From the NCBI RefSeq assembly GCF_014698795.1, contig NZ_JACJTR010000019.1, forward strand, positions 82,993 to 146,992: 64,000 nt of DNA, given 5' to 3'. The stretch comes from Nostoc sp. FACHB-892 (lineage in GTDB: Bacteria; Cyanobacteriota; Cyanobacteriia; Cyanobacteriales; Nostocaceae). A program made the translations under genes and the position numbers. Shown piece after piece: positions 27,763 through 36,313 of this stretch (position 1 is the first letter of the stretch; every line of letters starts with the position of its first letter). The notes beneath the pieces are model-generated. The model worked only from the letters and a program-made list of their open reading frames with translations, made no database searches and was not told the origin of the DNA.

Positions 27763-28737
27763 TCAGATGAGAAAACTTTCTATAACGCTAATATCCCCTA
27801 ATACCAATTTAATACTGAAACGTTCTCCCACATCGCCACTAAACTGCAATTGAATATTCTTGTTAGAGCTTCTAGTTTGCGCTTCCATAATAGATTTTTC
27901 CTCTGCTTCTTCAAAATCAAGCACCATCAGTTGGAGATTTGGTGGCAGATAACTTTCTTGGGATGTAGGATGCACCTCTACGATAATGTTTATTTCCTGC
28001 TCCTTCTCTTGAATGAAAGCAACTACTAGAATTACGCCTAGAATGGTTTCTGTTTTTCCTAAATCAATCAGCTTACCCCTGCTAATAAAAGAATTATTAG
28101 CTCCTCTTAGACTCCAATCTAGATTAGCTTTTTGATTATCAAAAAGAGTTTCAATTTCGTGCCAACCATCCTCAAAAATATTCTCTAACCATTGCTTTAA
28201 TTGAACTAAAGTTTTATTAGAAGTGAGCGGTTGAGAAGTTAACTCAGCTTCTCTCACTTGAGTAAGTTCTTCTAAATACTCCAGTAGATTGTCTAAAGGC
28301 TGCAATTGATTAATTGGGAACAAATCAGTTTGCACCTGCCTGACAAATCCCAGCAGCGTCGCTTCTCGAAATGATTTTCTTATCTGCACAGCTACATAGC
28401 CAATTCGATTTGACTGTACTTCAGGTGGTACGTAAACCAATTGTGCATCTTCCAACACTGGGCGGCATTCTAACGATCCCAAGTTTTTTAGCGACAAATC
28501 AGCTACATCCATAAGTGTCTGCTGTACAGGGTTCCAACTCTCGCTCTTGTCTAAGTCTGTCTCAAATCCCATGTATTGTAGATAAGAGTTTACGAAAGAC
28601 ACAGACAAAGTATTGAGATGAACTTGTTCAGCTTTTTTTTGCGTGACTTGTTGCCTACATAACTTTTCTGCTCGATGTCTTCCATCTGGCGGTATAGGCC
28701 CTGTAAATGTTGTTAAAGTATCTGCAATTCTGTCCAT
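27763..28737 (-). CDS. DUF1822 protein, cassette A
   Basis: A 324-residue soluble protein. The family hallmarks are present: an N-terminal helix with KKAEQVHLNTLSVSFVNSYL, SWNPV, GSLECRPV, VYVPPEVQSNRIGYVAVQI, and the signature ATLLGFV ... FPINQLQPLDNLLEYL, ending in the RFSIKLVLGDISV tail. It lies between the sigma-like gene (34 bp upstream) and the CHAT-CHASE2 gene (26 bp downstream). DUF1822 is nearly restricted to cyanobacteria and has no known activity; linkage to CHAT proteins suggests a regulator or substrate. The paralogue of cassette B is at 29808-30776. Confidence 0.88.
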   Translation of the reverse strand: MDRIADTLTTFTGPIPPDGRHRAEKLCRQQVTQKKAEQVHLNTLSVSFVNSYLQYMGFETDLDKSESWNPVQQTLMDVADLSLKNLGSLECRPVLEDAQLVYVPPEVQSNRIGYVAVQIRKSFREATLLGFVRQVQTDLFPINQLQPLDNLLEYLEELTQVREAELTSQPLTSNKTLVQLKQWLENIFEDGWHEIETLFDNQKANLDWSLRGANNSFISRGKLIDLGKTETILGVILVVAFIQEKEQEINIIVEVHPTSQESYLPPNLQLMVLDFEEAEEKSIMEAQTRSSNKNIQLQFSGDVGERFSIKLVLGDISVIESFLI

Positions 28738-28771
28738 ATTTTTTGACCAGATGCTTAAATTTTAGGAAGTA

Positions 28772-29416
28772 TTAAATACATAAATATTCTTGAAGTTTAT
28801 CAGTAAACTTTTTCAGACATCGTTGGTAAAAACTATGTAAAGATGTGATTCCAATGCCCCATTCTGCCGAAATATCTTTCCAAGAAATTCCCAAACATCT
28901 TCTTTTAGCTATAGCTTGAAAATTTGCTTCTGGATGACCTTTTATGTGTTCTTTGCAAAAAATCAAATCCGGGTCAGATTCTATACATTCTATTATTTGT
29001 TCAGATAAAGACATAGATTTAGATTCAGGTGATGGTATATTTTCCAGATGAGAGTCTTCGAGATTTATTTCATTTGCTTTACCGATAACTTTGGGGATAG
29101 CTTCTGGAAAAAAGCGTTTACTTAATAGCATATTTACCCAGGTTATAACTTCACCGCGTTCTGGATCATACTTATTAATATTGTCATCTTGACAAAGATA
29201 TAAAAATAGATTTTGTACTGCTTCATCATAAATATCTTCATAAATTAGTTGAAATTGGCCCCTATAAGGATGAACAAGCCTACCCGACTGCCAAATTGCA
29301 TTCATCAGCCGTGTTAAAGCTACCCGCCGTTCTTTGGCCGCGTTTGGGTGTTGCTGGGCTTTGAGCGCTAATTCTTTAAGTTGTACATCTAGTTGTTTTC
29401 TCCAGTCGTTAGTCAT
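28772..29416 (-). CDS. Sigma-70-like (ECF-type) factor or derived regulator
   Basis: ATG at 29414-29416 (MTNDWRKQL) is chosen because GAGG lies 6 bp upstream; a longer frame adds 28 residues. About 214 residues. Residues about 45-110 look like sigma region 2 (VHPYRGQFQLIYEDIYDEAV, FLYLCQD, YDPERGEVITWVNMLL). The end has a helix-turn-helix resembling region 4 (GISWKDISAEWGIGITSLHS followed by a basic helix). It is the first gene of cassette A, and cassette B has no such gene. It may direct transcription of both divergent cassettes; this is inference. Region 2 is divergent, so a true sigma activity is not certain. Confidence 0.68.
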   Translation of the reverse strand: MTNDWRKQLDVQLKELALKAQQHPNAAKERRVALTRLMNAIWQSGRLVHPYRGQFQLIYEDIYDEAVQNLFLYLCQDDNINKYDPERGEVITWVNMLLSKRFFPEAIPKVIGKANEINLEDSHLENIPSPESKSMSLSEQIIECIESDPDLIFCKEHIKGHPEANFQAIAKRRCLGISWKDISAEWGIGITSLHSFYQRCLKKFTDKLQEYLCI

Positions 29417-29807
29417 AAAAGACCTCGAATTCAAACGCACCAACTTGCGAATCTGTATATATCTCATGTATGGATTGCGATTTTTACACAAACTAGCCAT
29501 AATCTTTACAAAACTTTTCGCTCAGAAATTAAACAAATTGTGTGAGAAAATGTCTAAATTTTTTATACACCGAACCCTTAGAGATCCCCCCACCCTCCCC
29601 TTAAAAAGCAGGCAAAAACTCTCAAAGTCCCCTTTCTTCAGGTAAATTTAGGAGGATCTCAAAACTTAGGAGGCTAAACGAGTAGTTTGAAAATACGCCC
29701 TAACCCCTTCTGTTTCTCGAATAATCATTCTCTATTTTGTGGCATAAATTTAGTAAATGCGGGTGATATGTATATAGCAGCATTGATCGATCACTAGAAA
29801 TTAACTT
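29417..29807. promoter_or_regulatory. Divergent intergenic region between the two DUF1822/CHAT-CHASE2 cassettes
   Basis: This 391-bp spacer must hold the outward promoters of both cassettes. It includes a degenerate REP-like palindrome at 29581-29660, bounded by GAGATCC and GGATCTC with C-rich and G-rich runs inside. No gene is visible. A candidate -10 TATATA-type stretch lies around 29771, but I cannot place promoters firmly. Confidence 0.45.
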
Positions 29808-30776
29808 ATGAATAACTCCACCTATCAGCTAGACGATTTCGCTTTAACATTGCCAATTTCCCAATCAGCTCGCATAACTGCCCAGCAATTTGCTAACCAG
29901 CAGCCAAATTCTGAAAAAGCAGAGCAAGTTCGGCTGAATACTCTGGCTGTATGGGTGGTAAATGACTACTTAGAAATGATGGATATTCCTACTGACCTGC
30001 AAGCTAGTGACAGCTGGAATCCCATCATGCGCCTTTGTGGGAATGTAGCTGACTTAGAGGTTCCCTCAATTGGTCGTCTGGAGTGTCGTCCTGTCCATCT
30101 GCATCAGCAGGTATGTTCCATTCCTCCAGAAACCTGGGAAGAACGAGTTGGTTATTTAGTAATTAAATTTGATGAATCACTCCAAGAAGCGAGGCTGCTT
30201 GGTTTTATCCCTAGTGTGGCAACTGAAACGCTGCCTTTAGCACAACTACAACCATTGGAAGCCTTTATCGACCACCTAGATCAACTGCGCCAATCACCAG
30301 CTAGTTCACTGGTGAATTTAAGTCAGTGGTTTGCTGGTATATTTGAAACAGGTTGGCAGACGATTGAATCCCTGTGGAATGTGCCAGAACTCAGACCAAA
30401 TTATGCTTTTCGCAGTCCTGAAACTTTGCAACTAAATGCCCTTAACCAACCAGAATCAATTACTAAACGTGCAAAACTGATTGATTTGGGTATCCAAATT
30501 CTCAACCAACCCGTCATGTTGATTGTGGAAATCAGCCCAGAAAAAGATCAGCAAACCAGTATTCATCTCCAATTACATGCCACTGGGAATCAAATCTACT
30601 TACCACTAGGAGTTCATCTCACTGTTTTAGATAGTTCGGGAACAGTATTTCTAGATGCTCAATCTAGAAAACTAGACAACTACATTCAGTTGCAGTTTCG
30701 CGGCGAACCAACAGAGCAATTTAGCGTTAGGGTAGCCATAAATGATACTAGCATTACCGAGCATTTTCGGATTTAA
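29808..30776 (+). CDS. DUF1822 protein, cassette B
   Basis: A 322-residue paralogue of the cassette A protein, with the same landmarks: EKAEQVRLNTLAVWVVNDYL, DSWNPIMR, GRLECRPVHL, IPPETWEERVGYLVI, and ARLLGFI ... LPLAQLQPLEAFIDHL. It also has a central AKLIDLGIQ and a C-terminal FSVRVAINDTSI. No membrane segments. The ATG has only a weak ribosome binding site. It is the first gene of the plus-strand cassette; CHAT-CHASE2 follows after 182 bp and DUF928 after that. Two copies within one 10-kb block point to duplication followed by divergence. Confidence 0.88.
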   Translation: MNNSTYQLDDFALTLPISQSARITAQQFANQQPNSEKAEQVRLNTLAVWVVNDYLEMMDIPTDLQASDSWNPIMRLCGNVADLEVPSIGRLECRPVHLHQQVCSIPPETWEERVGYLVIKFDESLQEARLLGFIPSVATETLPLAQLQPLEAFIDHLDQLRQSPASSLVNLSQWFAGIFETGWQTIESLWNVPELRPNYAFRSPETLQLNALNQPESITKRAKLIDLGIQILNQPVMLIVEISPEKDQQTSIHLQLHATGNQIYLPLGVHLTVLDSSGTVFLDAQSRKLDNYIQLQFRGEPTEQFSVRVAINDTSITEHFRI

Positions 30777-30958
30777 AGCATCTAGCTATTTTCCCTTTGT
30801 GTCGGTAATTTATTAAGTGGTAATTAGTTAATTAAAAATTAAAAATTAAAGATTCAAGCCGGCTTTTGGAGATTTTGAAAAAAGTCTGTAAACGCTTGGG
30901 GAGCTTGTTATGAGACATTAGAACAGGGCATGGTTTTGCACAAGGGGATAGCACAGTC

Positions 30959-33292
30959 ATGGGTAAGTTAGTAATTCTAAAATTCGGAGAGGGTAGTTTT
31001 GAGCAAGGGTTTGCTGTCACCCTCCAAATTGGTGAAGAACACGAGCGGGCTGCAACAGAAATTACGGGGAAGCTACCTCCATTTCCTGAAATGCCACTCT
31101 ACTATAGTCATTGGCAGTCTAGTTATCGGCAGATAGGCAATCGTTATCGTCTTTATGCTGACAAAATGCAGGTGACGAATGTATCAATGGTTCAAGACTG
31201 CGAAAACGCTTCCTATATTTTGCGGGCCCGCTTTAATACCTGGCTGCGAGCAGAAGAATTTCGCCCTTTGAGGGAAAAATGGTTAGAAAGATTGTCGTCC
31301 ACAGAAGAAGTGCGGGTAATTTTGCAAACAGAAAATAGCCAATTGCAGCTATTACCTTGGCATCTGTGGGATTTATTAGAACGCTACCCCAAGGCTGAAA
31401 TCGCCCTTTCTTCACCATCCTACGATCGCATTCAAAAACCACGCATTTTAAATAAATTAGTCAACATTTTGGCAATTGTGGGCAATAGTCAGGGGATTGA
31501 CACCCAGGCTGATCAAGCTTTACTCCAACAATGTAGTAATGCAGAGGTCACCTTTCTAGTAGAACCACAACGGAAAGAATTGACTGACCAACTTTGGGGA
31601 AAAAACTGGGATATTCTCTTTTTTGCTGGGCACAGTTCCAGTAACAAAAATGGCGAAAGCGGACGAATTTACCTGAATAAAACTGATAGCCTGACCATTG
31701 GCGAGTTAAAGTATGCTCTCAGGAGAGCCATTGAAAATGGTTTGCAACTAGCTATATTTAACTCCTGTGATGGATTGGGATTGGCGCGAGAACTGGCTGA
31801 TTTGCAAATCCCTCAGATGATCATCATGCGTGAACCTGTCCCAGACCAGGTTGCCAAGGAATTCTTAAAGTATTTTCTTGAAGGTTTTGCCAGTGGTGAG
31901 TCTTTATACCAAGCGGTACGCCAAGCACGGGAACGGTTGCAAGGGCTTGAGGATCAATTTCCTTGTGCAACTTGGCTACCAATGATTTGCCAAAATCCAG
32001 CGCAGCTCCCACCCAGTTGGGATGAATTAAGGTCTACAAAAACTGAAGATATACCAAATTTAGCTGTGTCTACCAAACGCAGATTGGCAATAACTTTGTT
32101 ATCCAGTTTGGCGATTACAGGCTTCGTTTGTGGGATGAGATTACTGGGATTGCTGGAAAATCCAGAAATTCAAGCATTTGACCAGATGATGCGATCGCGC
32201 CCTGCGGAGAAACTTGATCCCCGACTGTTCATAATCACAATTGACGATGAGGATCTGGCAATTCAACGAAAAAATGACGAGTCCTTGATTGGAGCTTCCA
32301 TTTCTGAAAAATCTCTCAACAAACTCCTGGCAAAACTCAATCAGTATCAACCCCGGGCGATCGGTTTGGATATCTACCGGGATTTTAAGGCTAAAGAACC
32401 AGACTTAATTAATCGTCTTGAAAAAACTCAGAACTTGATTGGTGTATGTAAGGGGAGCGATGGCACAGTAAATATCCCAGGCAATCAGCCGCCGCCAGAA
32501 ATCCCTAAAACAAATCTGGGATTCAGTGACTTTATTCACGATCGTGATGGAGTTATCCGTCGGCATCTCCTGTTCATGAACCAAGAGGCGACATCGTTGT
32601 GTCCTGCTTCCTTTGCATTCAGTCTACAATTGGCCTCACTCTATCTGCGCCCTTCAGGAATTGAACCAAAGTTCACCCCTCAAGGGAATTTGCAGCTGGG
32701 TAAAACTATTTTTCCCAACCTGAAATCTCGTACTGGCGGCTATCAAGGTATCGATGCGAATGGCGGTCAAATCTTGCTCAACTACCGTTCCTCAAACCAA
32801 ATAGCCGAACAGGTGAAGCTAAATCAATTTTTATCTAGTCCGATTAACCCTAGTGCTATCAAAGACAAAATTGTTTTGATTGGTGTGACAGCAAAGGGTG
32901 ATTCCCCAGACACGTGGCCTACACCCTATGGCGTTCCTTTAGATGAGCAAATGCCAGGAGTGTTAGTACAAGCGCATATGGTCAGCCAGATCCTTGGTGC
33001 AGTCCAAAATGGGCGGCCGTTGCTGCGGGTTTGGTCACTGTGGGCTGAGATGTCCTGGATTTGGGGATGGTCTTTGGTAGGAGGAGTCCTGGCTTGGCGA
33101 AAGCTTTCGTTGCCTTGGTTAGCATTAGCAGTCAGTATTATCTCTAGTGTTCTATATATAGTTTGCTTTAGTCTGTTAATTTCCGGTGCTTGGGTGCCTT
33201 TTGTACCTTCGGCTTTGTCGTTGGTTCTTATGGTTGGCTTGATGTCAATTTATAATTCAAAAACAAAAGTTCGGGTGGCGAGTGGGGAATAG
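30959..33292 (+). CDS. CHAT-CHASE2 membrane protein, cassette B
   Basis: A 777-residue paralogue of the cassette A protein, clearly similar along its length. The N-terminal CHAT domain has FFAGHSSS (His225) and FNSCDGLGLA (Cys270), so the dyad is intact. One membrane helix lies at about 372-395. The CHASE2 domain follows (FDQMMRSRPAEKLDPRLFI, PRAIGLDIYRD, IKDKIVLIGVTAKG), and three membrane helices (about 690-765) end the protein with a short tail. Predicted topology is cytoplasmic protease, periplasmic sensor and C-terminal anchor. The expected role is transmembrane signalling by controlled proteolysis; the target is unknown. Confidence 0.9.
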   Translation: MGKLVILKFGEGSFEQGFAVTLQIGEEHERAATEITGKLPPFPEMPLYYSHWQSSYRQIGNRYRLYADKMQVTNVSMVQDCENASYILRARFNTWLRAEEFRPLREKWLERLSSTEEVRVILQTENSQLQLLPWHLWDLLERYPKAEIALSSPSYDRIQKPRILNKLVNILAIVGNSQGIDTQADQALLQQCSNAEVTFLVEPQRKELTDQLWGKNWDILFFAGHSSSNKNGESGRIYLNKTDSLTIGELKYALRRAIENGLQLAIFNSCDGLGLARELADLQIPQMIIMREPVPDQVAKEFLKYFLEGFASGESLYQAVRQARERLQGLEDQFPCATWLPMICQNPAQLPPSWDELRSTKTEDIPNLAVSTKRRLAITLLSSLAITGFVCGMRLLGLLENPEIQAFDQMMRSRPAEKLDPRLFIITIDDEDLAIQRKNDESLIGASISEKSLNKLLAKLNQYQPRAIGLDIYRDFKAKEPDLINRLEKTQNLIGVCKGSDGTVNIPGNQPPPEIPKTNLGFSDFIHDRDGVIRRHLLFMNQEATSLCPASFAFSLQLASLYLRPSGIEPKFTPQGNLQLGKTIFPNLKSRTGGYQGIDANGGQILLNYRSSNQIAEQVKLNQFLSSPINPSAIKDKIVLIGVTAKGDSPDTWPTPYGVPLDEQMPGVLVQAHMVSQILGAVQNGRPLLRVWSLWAEMSWIWGWSLVGGVLAWRKLSLPWLALAVSIISSVLYIVCFSLLISGAWVPFVPSALSLVLMVGLMSIYNSKTKVRVASGE

Positions 33293-33786
33293 GGCAATAT
33301 GCTTGGCTTAAAAAAATTTGTCTGTTAAAGCAGGCAGGAGGAGAAGTATCTGATAGTTGTAAGCTGTTAAGCATATAAGAAAGCACATTCAGATCGCAGG
33401 GGAGCAGGGAGAGAGTTTGCAGCTTTTATTACCATAAAAATGGTTCAATTTAAATGACGATTAGCTTATTGGACAGAAGAATTTGGATGAGGGAACTCCA
33501 AAAAATAAATTATTCAATTTTTGGAATCAAAACGATTTTTTCTCCCCCTGCTCCCGGTCACTGAGCCTAGTCGTACCACTTCCCTGCGGGACGCTACGCA
33601 AACGTGGAAGCAAGCTACGCGCAGCGTCTCGCAGAGAAGTGCTGCCTCAAGAGCTTTCCCCAATTCATCCCACTGTTCTGCAACTCCAAAAATTGGAGTT
33701 CACTAAAGAATAGGAAAAGACTTTTTTATTAAATTTTTAGATAACCAGCAGATAATCCTAACAGGTTTGTATACTTAAAGGTTTTT
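33293..33786. repeat. Spacer with an imperfect 21-bp inverted repeat (Nostoc REP type)
   Basis: CTTCCCTGCGGGACGCTACG (from 33579) is inverted with three mismatches at 33619-33639 (GCGCAGCGTCTCGCAGAGAA). This is a typical cyanobacterial dispersed palindrome with GACGCTACG and CAGCGTCTC cores. The rest of the spacer has no convincing gene. Short overlapping frames here come from the repeat. Confidence 0.6.
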
Positions 33787-34626
33787 ATGAAGTCAAATTT
33801 ACAACCGATAAAACTGTTTTTAGTAGCAGCTTTTAGCTGCACCAGTTTACTAGCTAGCCTGACTCCAGTACTGGCAAAACCAGCTCTTGGTTCTTCTCCT
33901 AGCGATGCCTACGGCGGGCTACGCTTACGCTCTGATGCTAAAACGACCCTTGCTCAAGCCAAAACCTTTAATCAACCTCCAATTCCAGCTGGTCGCCCTC
34001 CTGGAGGTCGGGTTCGTGGTGGAGCGAAGCGCGGGCAGGTGGCTGGATGTCCGTCTACTAAACCTGATCTGACTGCTTTAGCGCACTTTACCGAAGAAGC
34101 TAACTCAGTAATCAATGTCTGGGGACAGACAACGGTAGAACGTCCAAGTTGGTTTTTCTATGTGCCGTATACCAAAAATTCACCCTATGAAGTTGAATTT
34201 GTACTGCAAGATCAGGACGATAACGAGATTTACCGAAAAGCGATCGCTCTACCAGATAAACCAGGAGTCATCAACGTTTCTTTACCTACCACTGCTCCTG
34301 CTTTGGCACTAAACAAACAATATCGCTGGTTTTTCACCATTAACTGTGACCAGGAAAAGAATTCTCCCCCTACTTTCGTCGAAGGGGTAATACAACGAGT
34401 CGAATTGAATCCAGCCGTTCTCAAACAGCTACAAACGCCAGAACCTCTAAAACGCTATGTTATCTATGCCCAAAACGGGATATGGTACGAGGCACTGACC
34501 ATACTGGCCCAACTGCGCGATAAAAATCCCAAAGATGCAGCACTGCAAGCAGAGTGGCAGAATTTGTTAGGCAGCATCCGCTTAGATGATATTGCAGGAG
34601 AACCGATTTTCTTAGAGAAACCTTAG
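33787..34626 (+). CDS. DUF928 exported protein, cassette B
   Basis: A 279-residue protein. A signal peptide covers about 1-31, ending SLTPVLAKP. The DUF928 features are GGAKRGQVAGC near 78-88, LTALAHFTEE, ERPSWFFYVPY, VEFVLQDQDDNEIYRK, LNKQYRWFFTINC, and GIWYEALTILAQLRD with an IRLDDIAGEPI tail. Residues about 39-48 (DAYGGLRLR) are encoded by the 29-bp repeat at 33902-33930, an in-frame insertion that falls between signal peptide and domain, where it is tolerated. It is the last gene of cassette B, about 500 bp after CHAT-CHASE2, so it may have its own promoter. Confidence 0.88.
   Translation: MKSNLQPIKLFLVAAFSCTSLLASLTPVLAKPALGSSPSDAYGGLRLRSDAKTTLAQAKTFNQPPIPAGRPPGGRVRGGAKRGQVAGCPSTKPDLTALAHFTEEANSVINVWGQTTVERPSWFFYVPYTKNSPYEVEFVLQDQDDNEIYRKAIALPDKPGVINVSLPTTAPALALNKQYRWFFTINCDQEKNSPPTFVEGVIQRVELNPAVLKQLQTPEPLKRYVIYAQNGIWYEALTILAQLRDKNPKDAALQAEWQNLLGSIRLDDIAGEPIFLEKP
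33902..33930 (+). repeat. 29-bp palindromic repeat inserted in frame inside DUF928 gene
   Basis: Starts GCGATGCCTACGGCGG and ends GCTACGCTTACGC; about 26 of 29 positions match the copy at 12107-12135. Here it is read in a different codon phase (DAYGGLRLR instead of AMPAAGYANA), so no peptide is conserved, only the DNA. Confidence 0.75.
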
Positions 34627-34637
34627 CCTAAAAAATA

Positions 34638-35789
34638 CTAATCTTCTTTTTGCAAGATATCATCATCAACTCGTCGCTCCCGATTAATATCGGGACTTTC
34701 TGCTGTCCAATTCTCATCTACTCCAGAGGATTTAGAAACCATTACCAACTCAGTCTCTTTTCTATGGTGATTCCCCCATTCATCCAAAACATCTTTGATC
34801 AGTACTTCTTGCAACCAAATCTTAGCGACAACAGTCAGGGGTAGCGCCAGAAATAATCCTAAAAAGCCAAAGAAAGTAACGAAAAATAGTTGGGCAATTA
34901 AGGTTACAGCTGGCAGCAACGAAACTTGCTGTGCCATTACAATTGGCGTGATGAAATTACTCTCAACCTGTTGAATAACAAAGTAGAGAATTAAGACAGC
35001 GATAACTTTCCAGGGATCATCCAATAAAGCGATCGCCATTGCTGGAATTACACTAATTGTTGGCCCCAAGTTGGGAATTAAGTTCAAAAATCCTGCCAAA
35101 ATTGCTAAAGCTAGTGCTGCTTTTATACGCAAAATTGATAAGCCAATCAGACTCATCAGTGCCACAACAAACATGGCAATGAAAGCGCCTGTAATCCATC
35201 CCCCCAAAGAGACTTCGCACTTATCTAAAATCCCATCTACCCGCCGCCGATAAAATGAAGGGAAAAGCCGCACAAAGACTTTGCGGTAAGCCACGGGGTC
35301 GGCTAATATCATTCCTGTTAAAACCAAGACTAGCAAAATCTTGAGGACGGCTTCCAAAGAGCCAGATACAAAGGCGAAGGAGTTTCCTAGTAACCGATTG
35401 ACGAAAGGCTGTGCTTGTTGGATAAGGCTGTTGACATCTGGGATGTAGGGAACCAGCTGGTTAGGGATACGAGTTCTCAAGGCATCAAGCCAGGTATTAA
35501 AGCGCTCAAACCCTCTAGGAACCTGATAGGTTAGTTCTTGAAACTGCTGTGCAAAAGGTGGCACAATTAGCCAGAAAAAACCCACGACACCTGCCAAAAA
35601 GATACCTATTGCCAGAAGCAGGGCGAATCCACGCTTCATGCCAAAGCTTTGGAAGCGTTTCGCTAGCCGATTTAAGGTGGTGGCTAAGACAACTGCGGCA
35701 AACATGAGCAAAAGCACTTCCCGAATTTGCCACAGGATGTATAAAGAAAGAACGATGGCGATTAAGCCGATCCATTGACCGAGGTTCAC
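34638..35789 (-). CDS. AI-2E family transporter (PerM/UPF0118)
   Basis: A 383-residue integral membrane protein with about eight hydrophobic segments. The GTG at 35787-35789 has GGGAG 7 bp upstream. Family features are the long central amphipathic part (PPFAQQFQELTYQVPRGFER), ALALAILAGFLNLIPNLGPT and FVIQQVESNFITPIVMAQ. Members export small molecules such as autoinducer-2 or act as ion antiporters; the substrate here is not known. The tail after 340 is hydrophilic. It is convergent with the DUF928 gene, with 11 bp between the stops. Confidence 0.92.
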   Translation of the reverse strand: MNLGQWIGLIAIVLSLYILWQIREVLLLMFAAVVLATTLNRLAKRFQSFGMKRGFALLLAIGIFLAGVVGFFWLIVPPFAQQFQELTYQVPRGFERFNTWLDALRTRIPNQLVPYIPDVNSLIQQAQPFVNRLLGNSFAFVSGSLEAVLKILLVLVLTGMILADPVAYRKVFVRLFPSFYRRRVDGILDKCEVSLGGWITGAFIAMFVVALMSLIGLSILRIKAALALAILAGFLNLIPNLGPTISVIPAMAIALLDDPWKVIAVLILYFVIQQVESNFITPIVMAQQVSLLPAVTLIAQLFFVTFFGFLGLFLALPLTVVAKIWLQEVLIKDVLDEWGNHHRKETELVMVSKSSGVDENWTAESPDINRERRVDDDILQKED

Positions 35790-35880
35790 AGGCTGACTCC
35801 CAACCGTTGGCGAGATGCAATTTTCTTCTAATTCAGCTAGGTTAGCTGATTTTAGTCACTTGTGCGTAAATGCTCTGGAG

Positions 35881-36072
35881 TTAATTTTGTTTCTGTGCTT
35901 GGAATCGCCACAGTAGCGCGATCGCCATTATCACAATCGGCAGTAAAATTATAATCAGGGCGTTGGTTGCTGTCGCCGGAATTGATAGACTTGGCCCTGC
36001 ATATTTAATCAATACCGATAACAAAGCCGAGAGTAAAAGCAGTTTCAGAACAAATCCTAGTTGATTTACCAT
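35881..36072 (-). CDS. Small two-helix membrane protein
   Basis: The ATG at 36070-36072 gives 63 residues beginning MVNQLGFVLK; an upstream GTG would add 13 residues. Two transmembrane helices are clear (about 6-22 and 36-55), with a short loop GPSLSIPATATN and a basic tail. Small proteins of this kind are common in cyanobacteria but no function is known to me. It is 91 bp upstream of the AI-2E-type gene, on the same strand. Confidence 0.65.
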   Translation of the reverse strand: MVNQLGFVLKLLLLSALLSVLIKYAGPSLSIPATATNALIIILLPIVIMAIALLWRFQAQKQN

Positions 36073-36124
36073 AATAGTACGGTAATACGCATTTTCCTGT
36101 AGGGTGTCCACGAATTTAAGCTGT

Positions 36125-36157
36125 ACTATCTAGTTTCTAGAATTGAAACTAGATAGT
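36125..36157. other. Perfect 13-bp hairpin upstream of a small membrane gene
   Basis: ACTATCTAGTTTC (36125-36137) is exactly complementary to GAAACTAGATAGT (36145-36157), with a 7-base loop. It lies 53 bp upstream of the minus-strand ATG at 36072 and about 157 bp before the plus-strand DUF1614 gene. No T run follows, so an operator or RNA hairpin is likelier than a terminator. Confidence 0.6.
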
Positions 36158-36313
36158 AAATAGATAAAAGTCCTTCTTAGTCACATTTTTGATTTCTAAC
36201 TACCAGAGTTCTTAGCAACATAATCACTACTTAAGCATTTGTTGCATTAACTGATATAGGATCTCCCAATGTGTTGTTGTGCGATATGACACAATCATAA
36301 ATTTACTAATCTC

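Noticed and set aside
27799..27814. CTAATACCAATTTAAT inside DUF1822, identical to part of the sequence at the right-edge insertion element
   Set aside because: It encodes the conserved DUF1822 tail (KLVLGDIS), so the match is best explained by chance.
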